A stretch of 55,334 nucleotides of DNA from Acidobacteriota bacterium. Lineage in GTDB: Bacteria > Acidobacteriota > UBA6911. Position numbers and translations under genes: made by a program. This document shows positions 44,646 through 53,111 of the stretch, piece by piece. The notes beneath the pieces are model-generated. The model had not been told where the DNA came from and made no database searches. It saw only the letters and a program-made list of their open reading frames with translations. Positions within the stretch are counted from its first letter, which is position 1. The number at the start of each line of letters is the position of its first letter. The stretch is taken from contig JAAYCX010000003.1 in assembly GCA_012729555.1 (NCBI GenBank), positions 1 through 55,334 of the forward strand, written 5' to 3'.

Positions 44646-46367
44646 CTAGTACCTCTCGTAATTGGGTTTGAGAATCTTGTATTTTGCCACCAGCTTGTCC
44701 CAGTTCTTCGGCAATTCGATCTTCCTGGTCACGAGCTCGTTTTCGAAAAAGCCGGGTCCGGCACTCCGCAGCAGGCCTATAAACGAGCCCGGCCCGCCGG
44801 CAACCAGGATCATCAGGCTTTTGTCGAGGTCGACTTTTGCGGGCCCGGAATCGCCCGGAAGACCCGTTGGAGCTGCAGCGCCTGGAGCGATCCGGGAAGC
44901 CAGGTAGTCTTTGACTTTCTGCCTCGTGTAGCCTTCGCTTGCCAACACCTTCGCCCAGGAAGGGATGAGAATGACACTGGACATGGTGGTGCTCACCATT
45001 CCGGAAAGCGTGTTCAGAATCCCTTGTGCGTCCGTCCCGCCCGGGACGGTCTGAATGAACGTGTTGGGGAAGAACACGGTGACGGTGTTGTCTTCCCTGG
45101 CAAAACCCCTTTCGACGCTGAGAGGTTCCCACGGGCTCGCCTCTTCGTCCTCACCAATAACGAGGCTGTACTTGCCAGGATTGCCGATGACGCCCATGTC
45201 CTCGATGGCCTTCCTGGCTCCACCGATATTCCGGACGATCAGTCCGACGGCCCGGCCGATGGCGGCGTTGGCGATATCTCCGGGACTCAGCGCACCCGAA
45301 CTGCAGTTGACGTTGATGTCTCTTCGTATCGGGCCGTTGATGGCAAGGAAAGGGGCCCACGATCCGGTACTGACCTCAAACGTGTCAAACCTCGATTTCG
45401 GATCGGCGAAGGCCTCAACCGTCGCGATCAGAACCGGCATGTGGATTGGAAGCGCGCCGGCCATCACCGCGTTAATCGCGATTTTTTCTATCGTGGCTTT
45501 TCCTTTTCTCGGAATGATCTTCGATACAACATGGCCGGGCGGCAGGTCCGTTCCCATCAACATTTCCGCTACCGCTTCCTCTGTCGGTGGGATTATGGGC
45601 AGCCCGTCGGTCCATCCCTTTCTATAGTAGAACTGGTTCACATCTTGAAGGCTCCCCTTGAAGGCGACTCTGGGAGTTTTGCCCGTCGACTGCCTGGGGG
45701 ATTTTTCCTCGGCGCTCAGCGGACGGACCAGGGCATCCACCACATCCTTCATCGCCGCCGCAATGCCTTCTTCTATTTCGGCCTTAACCGTTGATTCACA
45801 CGCCACGGATTCGCCCACGATTCGGATTCCGGGCACTCCCTTGCTCGACGCGGCGGACTGAGCATCCGCGACAAAACCATGATTAGCCAGTAACACGACT
45901 GGCTTGCCAAAGTCCTCGATCGCAATCCCATTGTAAACGAGGTACTTTGTGCAGGACCCTCAATCACCGACGACGGCTATGGCCGCGTCAAGGCTTTTGG
46001 CCCAAGCCGTGAATTTGTCTTTGTTACTTGTCTCGATCTCATTCACATTCGCACCGACGGAATGGTATATGAGGGTCTGGGCGTCGGGATACATGGCGCC
46101 CAATCGCGCTATGATGGACTCCGCAATCGGCATGGCCGCCCGCTTGGGATTGACAAATATTCCGATTTTCTTTCCCGCAAGGCTCGAGAGCCTAGGGGAA
46201 ATGCCCCGCAGCGGGATCGGATCGACGTCCGCCCAGGGACTGAGAACTTCAAATTGAGTGTCTGGCGCCTTGGGTTTGGAAGCTGCAGCCGGCTGAGCCC
46301 AGGACGAACCCTGGACGGACAGGACCGCGAGAACTCCAATGGAAAGCGCCGCTAAAAATTTGCGCAT
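44646..46367 (-). CDS. UGSC-family selenoprotein, exported, canonical U-G-S-C motif
   Basis: Two open frames (46367-45963 and 45959-44646) share one reading frame, interrupted by a single TGA at 45962-45960. Decoded as selenocysteine it gives a 573-residue protein with a signal peptide (residues 1-25, ending SSWA). The motif is VVGD-U-G-S-C-T, Sec136 and Cys139, exactly the motif that names the UGSC family. The C-terminal domain has TDGLPIIPPTEEAV, AINAVMAGALP, NGPIRRDINVN, AIGRAVGLIVRNIGGAR and GEDEEASPWEPLSVERGF. It is the paralogue of the gene at 192-1943. GGAGAAGGAG precedes the ATG. Family function is not established; a Sec/Cys redox centre in the periplasm is inferred. In part it resembles a two-protein system in other bacteria, fused here. 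Confidence 0.92.
45914..45962 (-). promoter_or_regulatory. UGA codon with candidate bacterial SECIS hairpin
   Basis: Seventeen nt after the UGA the minus-strand RNA can fold CCUCG with CGAGG as an outer stem, then CAAU with AUUG as an inner stem, with the loop GGG at the tip. Small mismatches separate the stems. The tip lies about 30 nt after the UGA, within the usual range. Folded by eye only. Confidence 0.55.
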
Positions 46368-46611
46368 AGCAGGCTCCTTCTCCTTTCAGAACTTCCGAGT
46401 ACAGGGCCGATTATATCCGCGAAAGGCGATAAAGCCAGATAACAATAATTACAGCGCGGTCCGTAATCGACTACGTGGGTTCAAGCTCGCGCCGGACAAA
46501 ATCAAAGGGAAACCAACGCAGGGCGTATCGAAGATCGACCGGCGCTGATCCGCCGATCTCCAGGGTTGTGGAAATCTGCAGATGGGCAGACAATAGCAAA
46601 ATGCCATTTAA

Positions 46612-46633
46612 AAGGCCGCTTTTCAGCGGCCTT
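46612..46633. terminator. Hairpin terminator-like element
   Basis: AAGGCCGC-TTTTCA-GCGGCCTT: a perfect 8-bp stem and 6-nt loop. It is followed by CTTTGTT on the plus strand and preceded by TTTAAA. It lies between divergent genes, 245 bp upstream of the selenoprotein ATG and 139 bp before the sulfatase ATG. It could end transcription entering from upstream on either strand; no gene that needs it is visible. Confidence 0.5.
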
Positions 46634-46771
46634 CTTTGTTATCCGGTTCCTGTTGAGATCTTCGATCCCATGGATATTTCAGGCCTGGTGTCGGACCGGC
46701 AGTCGATTCCCCTCGAAATGCAAAAGTGTTTTGGTTTATAACAACAACGCAGGGGTAAGGAGAGTGAATCC

Positions 46772-48457
46772 ATGGGAAATGGAACCATCTTGAAAGCATT
46801 GAGTGGACTTGCCTTGCTGTCTTCGATTCTGTTTGTATCCGCATCCGGATGCACAAAAAAGGGAGCGGACAGGCCGAAACACCCGAACATCCTGCTGATC
46901 ATCGGCGATGACATCGGCATAGACGTGACAACCGACATGTATCCCGGCATGATAGACGACCTCGTAAAGCAATACGGCCCTTCGGGGCACAATCATCCCA
47001 GGTACCAAGAGATTGACGGTCGCCCCGCGTCCACCCCTTCGCTCAACGCACTTGCCGGGGCGGGCATGCGGTTTACACACGCCTGGGCGCAGCCCTTTTG
47101 CTCTCCCACGCGGACATCGCTCATCACCGGACTTTATTCGGCCAAGACAGGCATAATCGATCCCCTGGGCTGGCTCTCCCGGAATCATCATTCCTTTGTT
47201 AAGGATTTAAAGGAAAAGGGCGGTTACAGCACCGCCGTGTTCGGCAAATGGCACATAGCGGGCCTGTTTGAATACCCGGGAATGAAACCGAAAGAAGCGG
47301 GCTTCGACCTGTTCCAGGGCAATCTCCACGGGGGTGTCGCAACCTATTATGAATGGGACTACCATGTCCAGGACGCATCCACGCCTCCCGACCAGTGGCG
47401 GACGGAAAAGCCGCCCGCAAGATCGCTGCCGGGCATTGAACCCACCACCTTCGCGCCGGTAGTCAAAACGGCGGATGCCATCAACTGGATCACCGAACAG
47501 GAAACGAAGAATCCCGACAAGCCCTGGTTCGCCTGGTTCGCGTTCAACCTGTCCCATATCACGGGCCGGCAGGAACCCAATCCCATGGTCATTCCGAACG
47601 CCGACACCATGGACGAAACATCGCGAAAGGAGATGGAAGAATGCATGGGGCCGGACGGACAATTCGGCTCGGCGAACACAGGCTCGTGCTCCTCGGAGGC
47701 CCTGATGCGCGCCATGACCAACTCCATGGATACGATGATAGGCAGGCTGATAGAAACGGTCGACGAGCTTGATTCCGATACCTACATTATCTATCTCGGC
47801 GACAACGGCACATGGATGTTCGGCCCCAAAAGGGAATTCATCGACAACATGTACCTCACCAAGCAGGGCCGCAGCAAGGGCACGGCCTATGAAAGCGGGG
47901 TCCGGGTCTCCATGGCAATACGCGGGCCCGGCATAAAAGCCGGTTCCCAGAGCGATGACTGGGTCCACAACGTGGACCTGTTTTCCACCATCCTGGAACT
48001 GGCCGGCCTGGATGTACCCGAAACGGTTCCCAACAGGGAAGGCAACGGCATGGTCGAAGTCGACGGAGTATCGCTGACTCCGATCCTTTTCGAAGGCGCC
48101 AGGAGCCTGCGCGATCCCCATAAAGGCTACCTGCTTGCGGCCACGGTAAATTCCTATAAAGAAGGATACCCCGTAGAGGTGGGAGCGCGGAACGCAACAT
48201 ACAAGGTTATATGCGATGATTCCGCCGAAACGGAAAGCTGTGTGTTCTACAACATCGTCGAAGATCCGATCGAAGAATATCCTCTCGAAAAGCCCGACAG
48301 CTGCGACGGCTATGAGAATGGAACCTGGGCGCCGTCCGATCCGGAGTGGAACTACTGCAGGCTGCAGGAGGTCATAGCGACGAAATCGATCCTGGCCCAT
48401 CCCCCTGAAAGAAAAACAAATAACCTCCAGGGGGCGCCTCCGAAAGCGAAGATTTAG
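46772..48457 (+). CDS. Type I sulfatase (arylsulfatase), lipoprotein
   Basis: The protein has 561 residues. A lipoprotein signal ends in SASGC. NILLIIGDDIG carries the first metal-binding Asp residues, and Cys110 in FCSPTRTSLITG is the CxPxR site to be converted to formylglycine. KWHIAG and IIYLGDNGTW supply further metal and sulfate ligands. The start of the protein between residues 45 and 95 has an acidic/Tyr-rich insertion. It removes sulfate from organic esters outside the cytoplasm. No formylglycine-generating enzyme or anaerobic maturase lies in the window. AAGGAGAG precedes the ATG. Confidence 0.93.
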   Translation: MGNGTILKALSGLALLSSILFVSASGCTKKGADRPKHPNILLIIGDDIGIDVTTDMYPGMIDDLVKQYGPSGHNHPRYQEIDGRPASTPSLNALAGAGMRFTHAWAQPFCSPTRTSLITGLYSAKTGIIDPLGWLSRNHHSFVKDLKEKGGYSTAVFGKWHIAGLFEYPGMKPKEAGFDLFQGNLHGGVATYYEWDYHVQDASTPPDQWRTEKPPARSLPGIEPTTFAPVVKTADAINWITEQETKNPDKPWFAWFAFNLSHITGRQEPNPMVIPNADTMDETSRKEMEECMGPDGQFGSANTGSCSSEALMRAMTNSMDTMIGRLIETVDELDSDTYIIYLGDNGTWMFGPKREFIDNMYLTKQGRSKGTAYESGVRVSMAIRGPGIKAGSQSDDWVHNVDLFSTILELAGLDVPETVPNREGNGMVEVDGVSLTPILFEGARSLRDPHKGYLLAATVNSYKEGYPVEVGARNATYKVICDDSAETESCVFYNIVEDPIEEYPLEKPDSCDGYENGTWAPSDPEWNYCRLQEVIATKSILAHPPERKTNNLQGAPPKAKI

Positions 48458-48539
48458 CCGTTTCGGCTTTTGCCCGCCCGCGGAAACGATTGATTCCCGG
48501 CACGGCAGAGGCCGGTCGGCTGGAAACCCGGCAAAAACA

Positions 48540-48583
48540 ACAACGCCACGAATCCCGCTGGTGCGCGGAATTCGTGGCGTTGT
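48540..48583 (-). terminator. Rho-independent terminator of the AOR gene
   Basis: A perfect 14-bp inverted repeat (ACAACGCCACGAAT and complement) with a 16-nt loop. Read on the minus strand it is followed by TGTTTTTGCC. It starts 13 bp after the AOR stop codon. Confidence 0.85.
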
Positions 48584-48595
48584 GCGTTTACGGAT

Positions 48596-50635
48596 TTAGC
48601 CCAGTTTGCTCTTGGACTGAAGCACGTCGGCAACATGCTTCATCCCCAGATCTTCGAGCGTCTTGCGAGTGGGATAGCCGGAATCGGGATTCCAGCCTTC
48701 AACATTATAGAAATGGGTCTTGAACTGATCGACTCCTTCCTTGCTGAAATAGAGTTCTCTGCAGTTCTGGATTTCCCATTTGCCGTCTTTGAGTATGGGC
48801 AGATTATTGTAAAAACCGCAATAGGAGGCGCCGGGCCGGTAATGATAGCCCGTAAAATTCTCCATTTTCTTATGTCTGCCCTGCATCACGAAAATTGCCC
48901 GTTTCAGAGTCCAGGCACGCCGGCCGATTTCCAGCCCGTCGTCGAAAGAATGGTTTCTTCCGGTGATGGCATTGAGGAATGTGGGTTCGGCGGTGGGAGT
49001 GCGCCCGTTGGCGCCAAGGTTGCAGTAACCCCAATCGCAGAAGCCGACCGATTCCTTGTAATAGTTCCAGTAGTGCATATGCCAGGCAACCCATTCGGCT
49101 TTGTATCTGGAATAAATTCCAGTTTTAAAAGCCTGGTCCCCCTGCCAGGTATAATCGAACCATAGCGGTTCGTTCCTGAGAGTCCCGGCTGCATAATTTT
49201 TCACCTGCTGTTCAGCATCACCTCGCCCCCAGGAAATATCGTGGCTGTTGATATCCCTGGAATCGAGCAGATTGCCGTAGGCCCATTCGACATTGGGCAT
49301 GGACCAGTGATCCATGAATCCCCACATCGTCTGCCGGGCGAAGGTATTGAAGTCGTCGGTTCGTCCCAGCGCTTCGACAAAGCGGGCGGTTCCTTCCCCG
49401 AGGAGCCGGCCAATGCCCTCGCGGTTGGCGATCGCTCGTCCGTACATTTCCATGAATTGCGGGCTGGGGAATTTATCCATCGGAAGGGGCGCCATGTCGA
49501 ACTTGGTGCCGGGACCGATGACCTTCATTTCATACATCTTCATCATGTACCAGCCCAGCGCGGAGTAGGCGGGTATATTCGGCTGGATGGGGAAGTCCGG
49601 ATTATGGGAAGTCGGGAAGGACATGGGGCCCTGGAAACAGGTTTCCATGCCATTGATCCCGAACTGCTGAATGATATCGGTCGCTTTCCGATTGATATCC
49701 GCCGGGAGCGTTACGCCATTGGACTGTTCCTTGGTGATGGAGAACCAGGTGGATTCCGCGCAATCATCGGAATCCGCGCTGAAAGCCCGGTTCCGGTTGT
49801 GACACATTCTGCTGCCCATGCCGCAACCCGCGCAGCAGGAAGAAATATCATTTCCACCGCCGCCGAATCCGCCTCCACCGCGGGCGCCCTTGAAATATTT
49901 CTCCTTGGCGTCCACCAGCGTCTTGGGATCGGCGATTTTGAGACTGCCGGATCCCACGACCGCGACCGCTTTCAGGTTTTTGGACCCGAAAACACCGCCG
50001 AATCCACCCTGTCCCGCGCCGCTGCCGCCGCCATGCACCAGGGAAGCAACTCGGGTCATATTCTCACCGGCAGCCCCGATCGTGACGATTGCGGGTCTTT
50101 GCAGCGTATAGCCGCCATCCAACAGCTGCCAGTCCATTCCGTAGCGGACGCCGGTCCTTTTCCAGATTTCTTCCTGGCACTTCCATGTCGTCATGCCCCA
50201 TAAATCTTTGGCGTCTTCCAGGGTGACTTTGTCATCGACGATATTGATATATACCGGAGATTCCGCCTTGCCGATAACCGCCACGCCATCCCAGCCGGCC
50301 AGCTTGAGCATCGCGGCAAATGTGCCGCCGAAATTGCTGTGACTCCACCACTGAATCGGATAGCACTGCGGAGACATGCCCGAAACGCTTGTCCTGGCGG
50401 CAAAAGGGATTCCCGTTCCCGAGACGGCGCCGGTCATCAAAAAGACCATATTCTGGGGATGGAATGCGTCATCGAGGTTCCATTTCCCCGGAGCTACGCT
50501 GTATTCCCAGAATATGGCTGTGGAGGTGCCGTGCCCTCCGCCGTACATTGCATACTGGTCCGTGTCCAGTGCTTTGATTTCCCTGGTTGTCAGATCGACC
50601 AATAAGATTTTCCCACCGAATCCTGGTGTTGCCAT
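48596..50635 (-). CDS. Aldehyde ferredoxin oxidoreductase family enzyme, copy 1
   Basis: The protein has 679 residues, in the range of the AOR family (including BamB-type subunits). The N-terminal domain has GGKILLVDLTTREIKAL, GTGIPFAARTSVSGMSPQ and SNFGGTFAAMLKLAGWDGVAVIGKAESPVYI, which binds the bis-pyranopterin tungsten (or Mo) cofactor. VHGGGSGAGQGGFGGVFGSKNLKAVAV follows. The cluster region has C-A-G-C-GMGSRM-C. There is no signal peptide. The four-cluster ferredoxin gene lies 15 bp upstream on the same strand. The substrate may be an aldehyde, an acid or an aromatic acyl-CoA; sequence does not decide. Confidence 0.9.
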   Translation of the reverse strand: MATPGFGGKILLVDLTTREIKALDTDQYAMYGGGHGTSTAIFWEYSVAPGKWNLDDAFHPQNMVFLMTGAVSGTGIPFAARTSVSGMSPQCYPIQWWSHSNFGGTFAAMLKLAGWDGVAVIGKAESPVYINIVDDKVTLEDAKDLWGMTTWKCQEEIWKRTGVRYGMDWQLLDGGYTLQRPAIVTIGAAGENMTRVASLVHGGGSGAGQGGFGGVFGSKNLKAVAVVGSGSLKIADPKTLVDAKEKYFKGARGGGGFGGGGNDISSCCAGCGMGSRMCHNRNRAFSADSDDCAESTWFSITKEQSNGVTLPADINRKATDIIQQFGINGMETCFQGPMSFPTSHNPDFPIQPNIPAYSALGWYMMKMYEMKVIGPGTKFDMAPLPMDKFPSPQFMEMYGRAIANREGIGRLLGEGTARFVEALGRTDDFNTFARQTMWGFMDHWSMPNVEWAYGNLLDSRDINSHDISWGRGDAEQQVKNYAAGTLRNEPLWFDYTWQGDQAFKTGIYSRYKAEWVAWHMHYWNYYKESVGFCDWGYCNLGANGRTPTAEPTFLNAITGRNHSFDDGLEIGRRAWTLKRAIFVMQGRHKKMENFTGYHYRPGASYCGFYNNLPILKDGKWEIQNCRELYFSKEGVDQFKTHFYNVEGWNPDSGYPTRKTLEDLGMKHVADVLQSKSKLG

Positions 50636-50650
50636 AATAGCCTCCTCTCT

Positions 50651-51394
50651 CTAGTGACCTGCCTCTGTTTTGGGTTTGGGTTTAGCTCCAAGGCCGCCGA
50701 ATGGCATTTTGCCTTTCGGGGGAGGAGGCGCCAGGTCCACTTCGTAGCCACCAGTTTCCAATGGAAGTCTATCTACGACTTTTAGAACTTGTTTGGGACA
50801 AGCCTCGACACAAGCCTGGGTCCCGTCTACCCCACCCTTCTTGTTGAAAAAAGGTGTGTCGGTACACAAATCGCACTTCGTCGATTTTTTTGTTTTGGGG
50901 TTCCAGATGGTGCGATGAGGAGTCTGCGGACACATTCTGATACAGGTCTGGCAGCCAATGCATTTTTCGGCATTGATCATTCTGATGTTGCCGTTCTCGG
51001 CGCTGATATGACAGGCGCCCGTAGGGCAGTACTTCACGCAGAGGGGTTCCGGGCATTGCTTGCATACATGCTGGATAATATCCTCAGGATATTCATTGAG
51101 GACTGCCCGGTGCATTTGAATCCGGGACAGCGAAAAACTGACCTCCCCGTCATGGGCCATGGAACAGGCTATCATGCAGCCGTAACACCCGGCGCAGTGC
51201 TTGCTGTCATAGACCAGGTATTTGGTTGAAAGCGGGTAGGTTATCTTATCCTGAGCAACGGCAACCGGAGCCGCTGTTCCCAGAACGGTAAGAGCGCCGC
51301 CAGCGATGGCGGTCCCGCTCCCTACTACAAAATCTCGACGTGAAAACTTCTTTTCTTCGGCCTTCTCAGGCGCGGGTTTACTATCTCTAGCCAT
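50651..51394 (-). CDS. Four-cluster ferredoxin-like subunit with Tat signal
   Basis: The protein has 247 residues. Residues 19-47 carry the twin-arginine signal SRRDFVVGSGTAIAGGALTVLG. Four [4Fe-4S] sets follow: CAGCYGCMIAC, CKQCPEPLCVKYC, CIGCQTCIRMC, and CDLC paired with CVEAC; this is the DmsB/HybA/NrfC-type layout of periplasm-facing electron-transfer subunits. A Pro/Lys-rich tail ends the protein. The AOR gene follows by 15 bp. GGAGGA lies 8 nt before ATG 51394; an in-frame start at 51409 is less likely. It probably passes electrons to or from the AOR subunit. Confidence 0.9.
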   Translation of the reverse strand: MARDSKPAPEKAEEKKFSRRDFVVGSGTAIAGGALTVLGTAAPVAVAQDKITYPLSTKYLVYDSKHCAGCYGCMIACSMAHDGEVSFSLSRIQMHRAVLNEYPEDIIQHVCKQCPEPLCVKYCPTGACHISAENGNIRMINAEKCIGCQTCIRMCPQTPHRTIWNPKTKKSTKCDLCTDTPFFNKKGGVDGTQACVEACPKQVLKVVDRLPLETGGYEVDLAPPPPKGKMPFGGLGAKPKPKTEAGH

Positions 51395-51621
51395 GAATGA
51401 CTCCTCCATTGGGATCCATGAGTAATTTACACTATTCGGCGGATCCTCCGAACTCTTCTTGATACTACGGCACTGACAGGCTCTTTATTTCCCGATTCTC
51501 CGGCGGCGCCCAGCGTCCGGGGCGTTGCCGAAAAAGTCGAAAACCCATTGGTTGCGTGTTCCACCAGGTGAAACTGACACAATCCCCTGTATGCAGGAGG
51601 GATAGGAAGGATCGGCTGCCG

Positions 51622-51795
51622 TTTTCGTCAGGGCGCCGGCATTCCCTTCCCCCTCCCCTCCTCTGATCAGCCCCATCATGGCGGTTGTGAAAGCACCATC
51701 CTGACTATGGGGGGCATTTTACCCCAAGATCGGGGCAATCAACATGGATTTTGGCCGCGACCCGCCATATTGCAGACCCACCGGCATTCATTGCC
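51622..51795 (+). repeat. Dispersed intergenic repeat, copy G
   Basis: This is the longest and best-preserved copy with H. It runs from TTTTCGTCAGGGCGCCGGCAT through the CCCTTCCCCCTCCCCTCCTCT tract, GAAAGCACCATCCTGACTATGG, GGGGCATTTTACCCCAAGATCGGGGC, AATCAACATGGATTTT and CCGGCATTCATTGCC. It lies 70 bp past the stop of the VirB10-like gene, in the 470-bp gap before the ferredoxin gene. Confidence 0.8.
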
Positions 51796-51864
51796 GGGGT
51801 GGAAGCCAGAACCAACCGGCAAACGGGGGCCCGGGCCGATTCGAAGCCGCACGGGAAGCCGCAT

Positions 51865-52665
51865 CTACCAGGGGATGCCGATTCCGGGGGAGATTCCAAT
51901 GGTCCTCCGGTTCGAGGCGGGCGGCTGCGGTTGCCTGACCTGGGGGCGCCGCTCGGCGTTGCGGCCGGCTTCGCGGATTTCATCGGCGCTGAATTCCATT
52001 TCGAGGTAGGAAAACCGCAACGGTTTGAGCAATTCGAGATCGAAGCGGGTGCCCGGCGCGATTACGAGGTCCCGCCCCCGGGAGAAGAGGACCGAGGCGA
52101 CGCCGGCGGCGGCCCCGGCCCCGGCGCCGACGGCGGCTCCCGATCCGCGGCCGATGACGGCCCCGATGATGGCTCCCTGCGCGGTGGTGCCCACGATCGT
52201 CCCGGCGTCCTCCCCCTCGGAGCCCGCGGCCGTAACCGTTTCGGAGCCGCGCTCCATGCTCTCGTCCCCCGGTCCGTGCAGGCCGCGGAAGGAGGCCGAC
52301 AGGTCGCGGCGGATCCCGTTGGGAAGCAGGATGTCGTCGAAGCGCACCGCCATCCTCCCCTTGCCCCGGATCCGCCCCGGGCGCTCGACCATCGTCACCG
52401 TTCCCCTGAGGATGGATCCCCGGGGGATGACGAGGCGCTGATCGATCCAGACGGGGTAGGTGGTGTCGGCGTAGAAGACGTCGCCTTCCTTGCTGCTCTT
52501 CGTGTTCAGGTAGTCGGAAAGGGCGATGGGCACAACCGTTCCGGCGGGAACGACTATTTCCTCCGGGGCGCGGTTTGCGGCCTCATCCCCCGGCGCCGCC
52601 TCCCCGGCCGTCAGCCCGGACAGGAGCAGCAGTGAAACCAGAGCGCGCCAACCCGATATGGGCAT
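51865..52665 (-). CDS. TrbI/VirB10-like secreted protein
   Basis: The protein has 266 residues with a signal peptide (about 25). EIVVPAGTVVPIALSDYLNTKSSKEGDVFYADTTYPVWI and LVIPRGSILRGTVTMVERPGRIRGKGRMAVRFDDILLPNG are the strand pairs typical of the TrbI/VirB10 C-terminal beta-barrel fold. A Gly/Ala-rich hydrophobic segment (GAIIGAVIGRGSGAAVGAGAGAAAGVA) lies at about 165-195, like a membrane-inserting antenna. Then TRFDLELLKPLRF. No other type IV secretion gene is nearby, so this is a stand-alone envelope protein. GGGGGAGG precedes the ATG. Confidence 0.78.
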   Translation of the reverse strand: MPISGWRALVSLLLLSGLTAGEAAPGDEAANRAPEEIVVPAGTVVPIALSDYLNTKSSKEGDVFYADTTYPVWIDQRLVIPRGSILRGTVTMVERPGRIRGKGRMAVRFDDILLPNGIRRDLSASFRGLHGPGDESMERGSETVTAAGSEGEDAGTIVGTTAQGAIIGAVIGRGSGAAVGAGAGAAAGVASVLFSRGRDLVIAPGTRFDLELLKPLRFSYLEMEFSADEIREAGRNAERRPQVRQPQPPASNRRTIGISPGIGIPW

Positions 52666-52857
52666 GATTTGCCTCCCCCGGGCGCCCCTTCCGCCGGGGT
52701 ACGCCGGTCAGATACCATTATTATAGACGGGATCCGCGGGGCGCGGGGTTCACTTTTTTTCTCCCGGTCCGCCGCCGGCGCACCCTCGCGCTCCCCGGCG
52801 CCACGGAAAGCGCCGACAGCGTCGGCAGGGCGGTGTTGCGGAACGCGGAGGACAACC

Positions 52858-53022
52858 CTTTTTCGTCAGGGCGCCGGCATACCCTTCCCCCTCACCTCTT
52901 CCGTCAGGCCTCACCATGTCGACGGCGAAAGCACCATCTTGACAATGAGGGGCGTTGTGCTCGAGGATCGGGGCGATCGGCATCGATTTTTACCGCACCC
53001 GTTTTTATCGCAGGCACAGCGG
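52858..53022 (+). repeat. Dispersed intergenic repeat, copy H
   Basis: A near full-length copy in the same direction as G, on the other side of the VirB10-like gene. Shared parts: TTTTTCGTCAGGGCGCCGGCAT, ACCCTTCCCCCTCACCTCTTCC, GTCGACGGCGAAAGCACCAT, CTTGACAATGAGGGGC, GAGGATCGGGGCGATCGGCAT and CGATTTTTACCGCACC. Confidence 0.8.
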
Positions 53023-53111
53023 TATTTGTTGCAGCGGCCTCGCAACTATCGCGAGGCGGTTACCGCCCGTTGCTCCACTCACTCCAGGAATCCCCGCCTC
53101 GCATTGTTGAG

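Noticed and set aside
46484-46530. Possible ninth copy of the dispersed repeat (CGTATCGAAGATCGACCGGCG)
   Set aside because: Only a short core matches; the TTGAC and ATGGATTTTT parts are absent, so chance similarity is as likely.
51485-51679. A 64-residue minus-strand frame and a similar one at 52750-52983 share the text RGEGEG and AGALTK
   Set aside because: Both frames arise from the 5' part of repeat copies G and H (and partly A). They lack start signals and diverge outside the repeat, so the similarity is at DNA level and no protein is supported.
53038-53056. Hairpin CCTCGC/GCGAGG after the second AOR gene as a terminator
   Set aside because: The stem is only 6 bp and no T tract follows on the minus strand.
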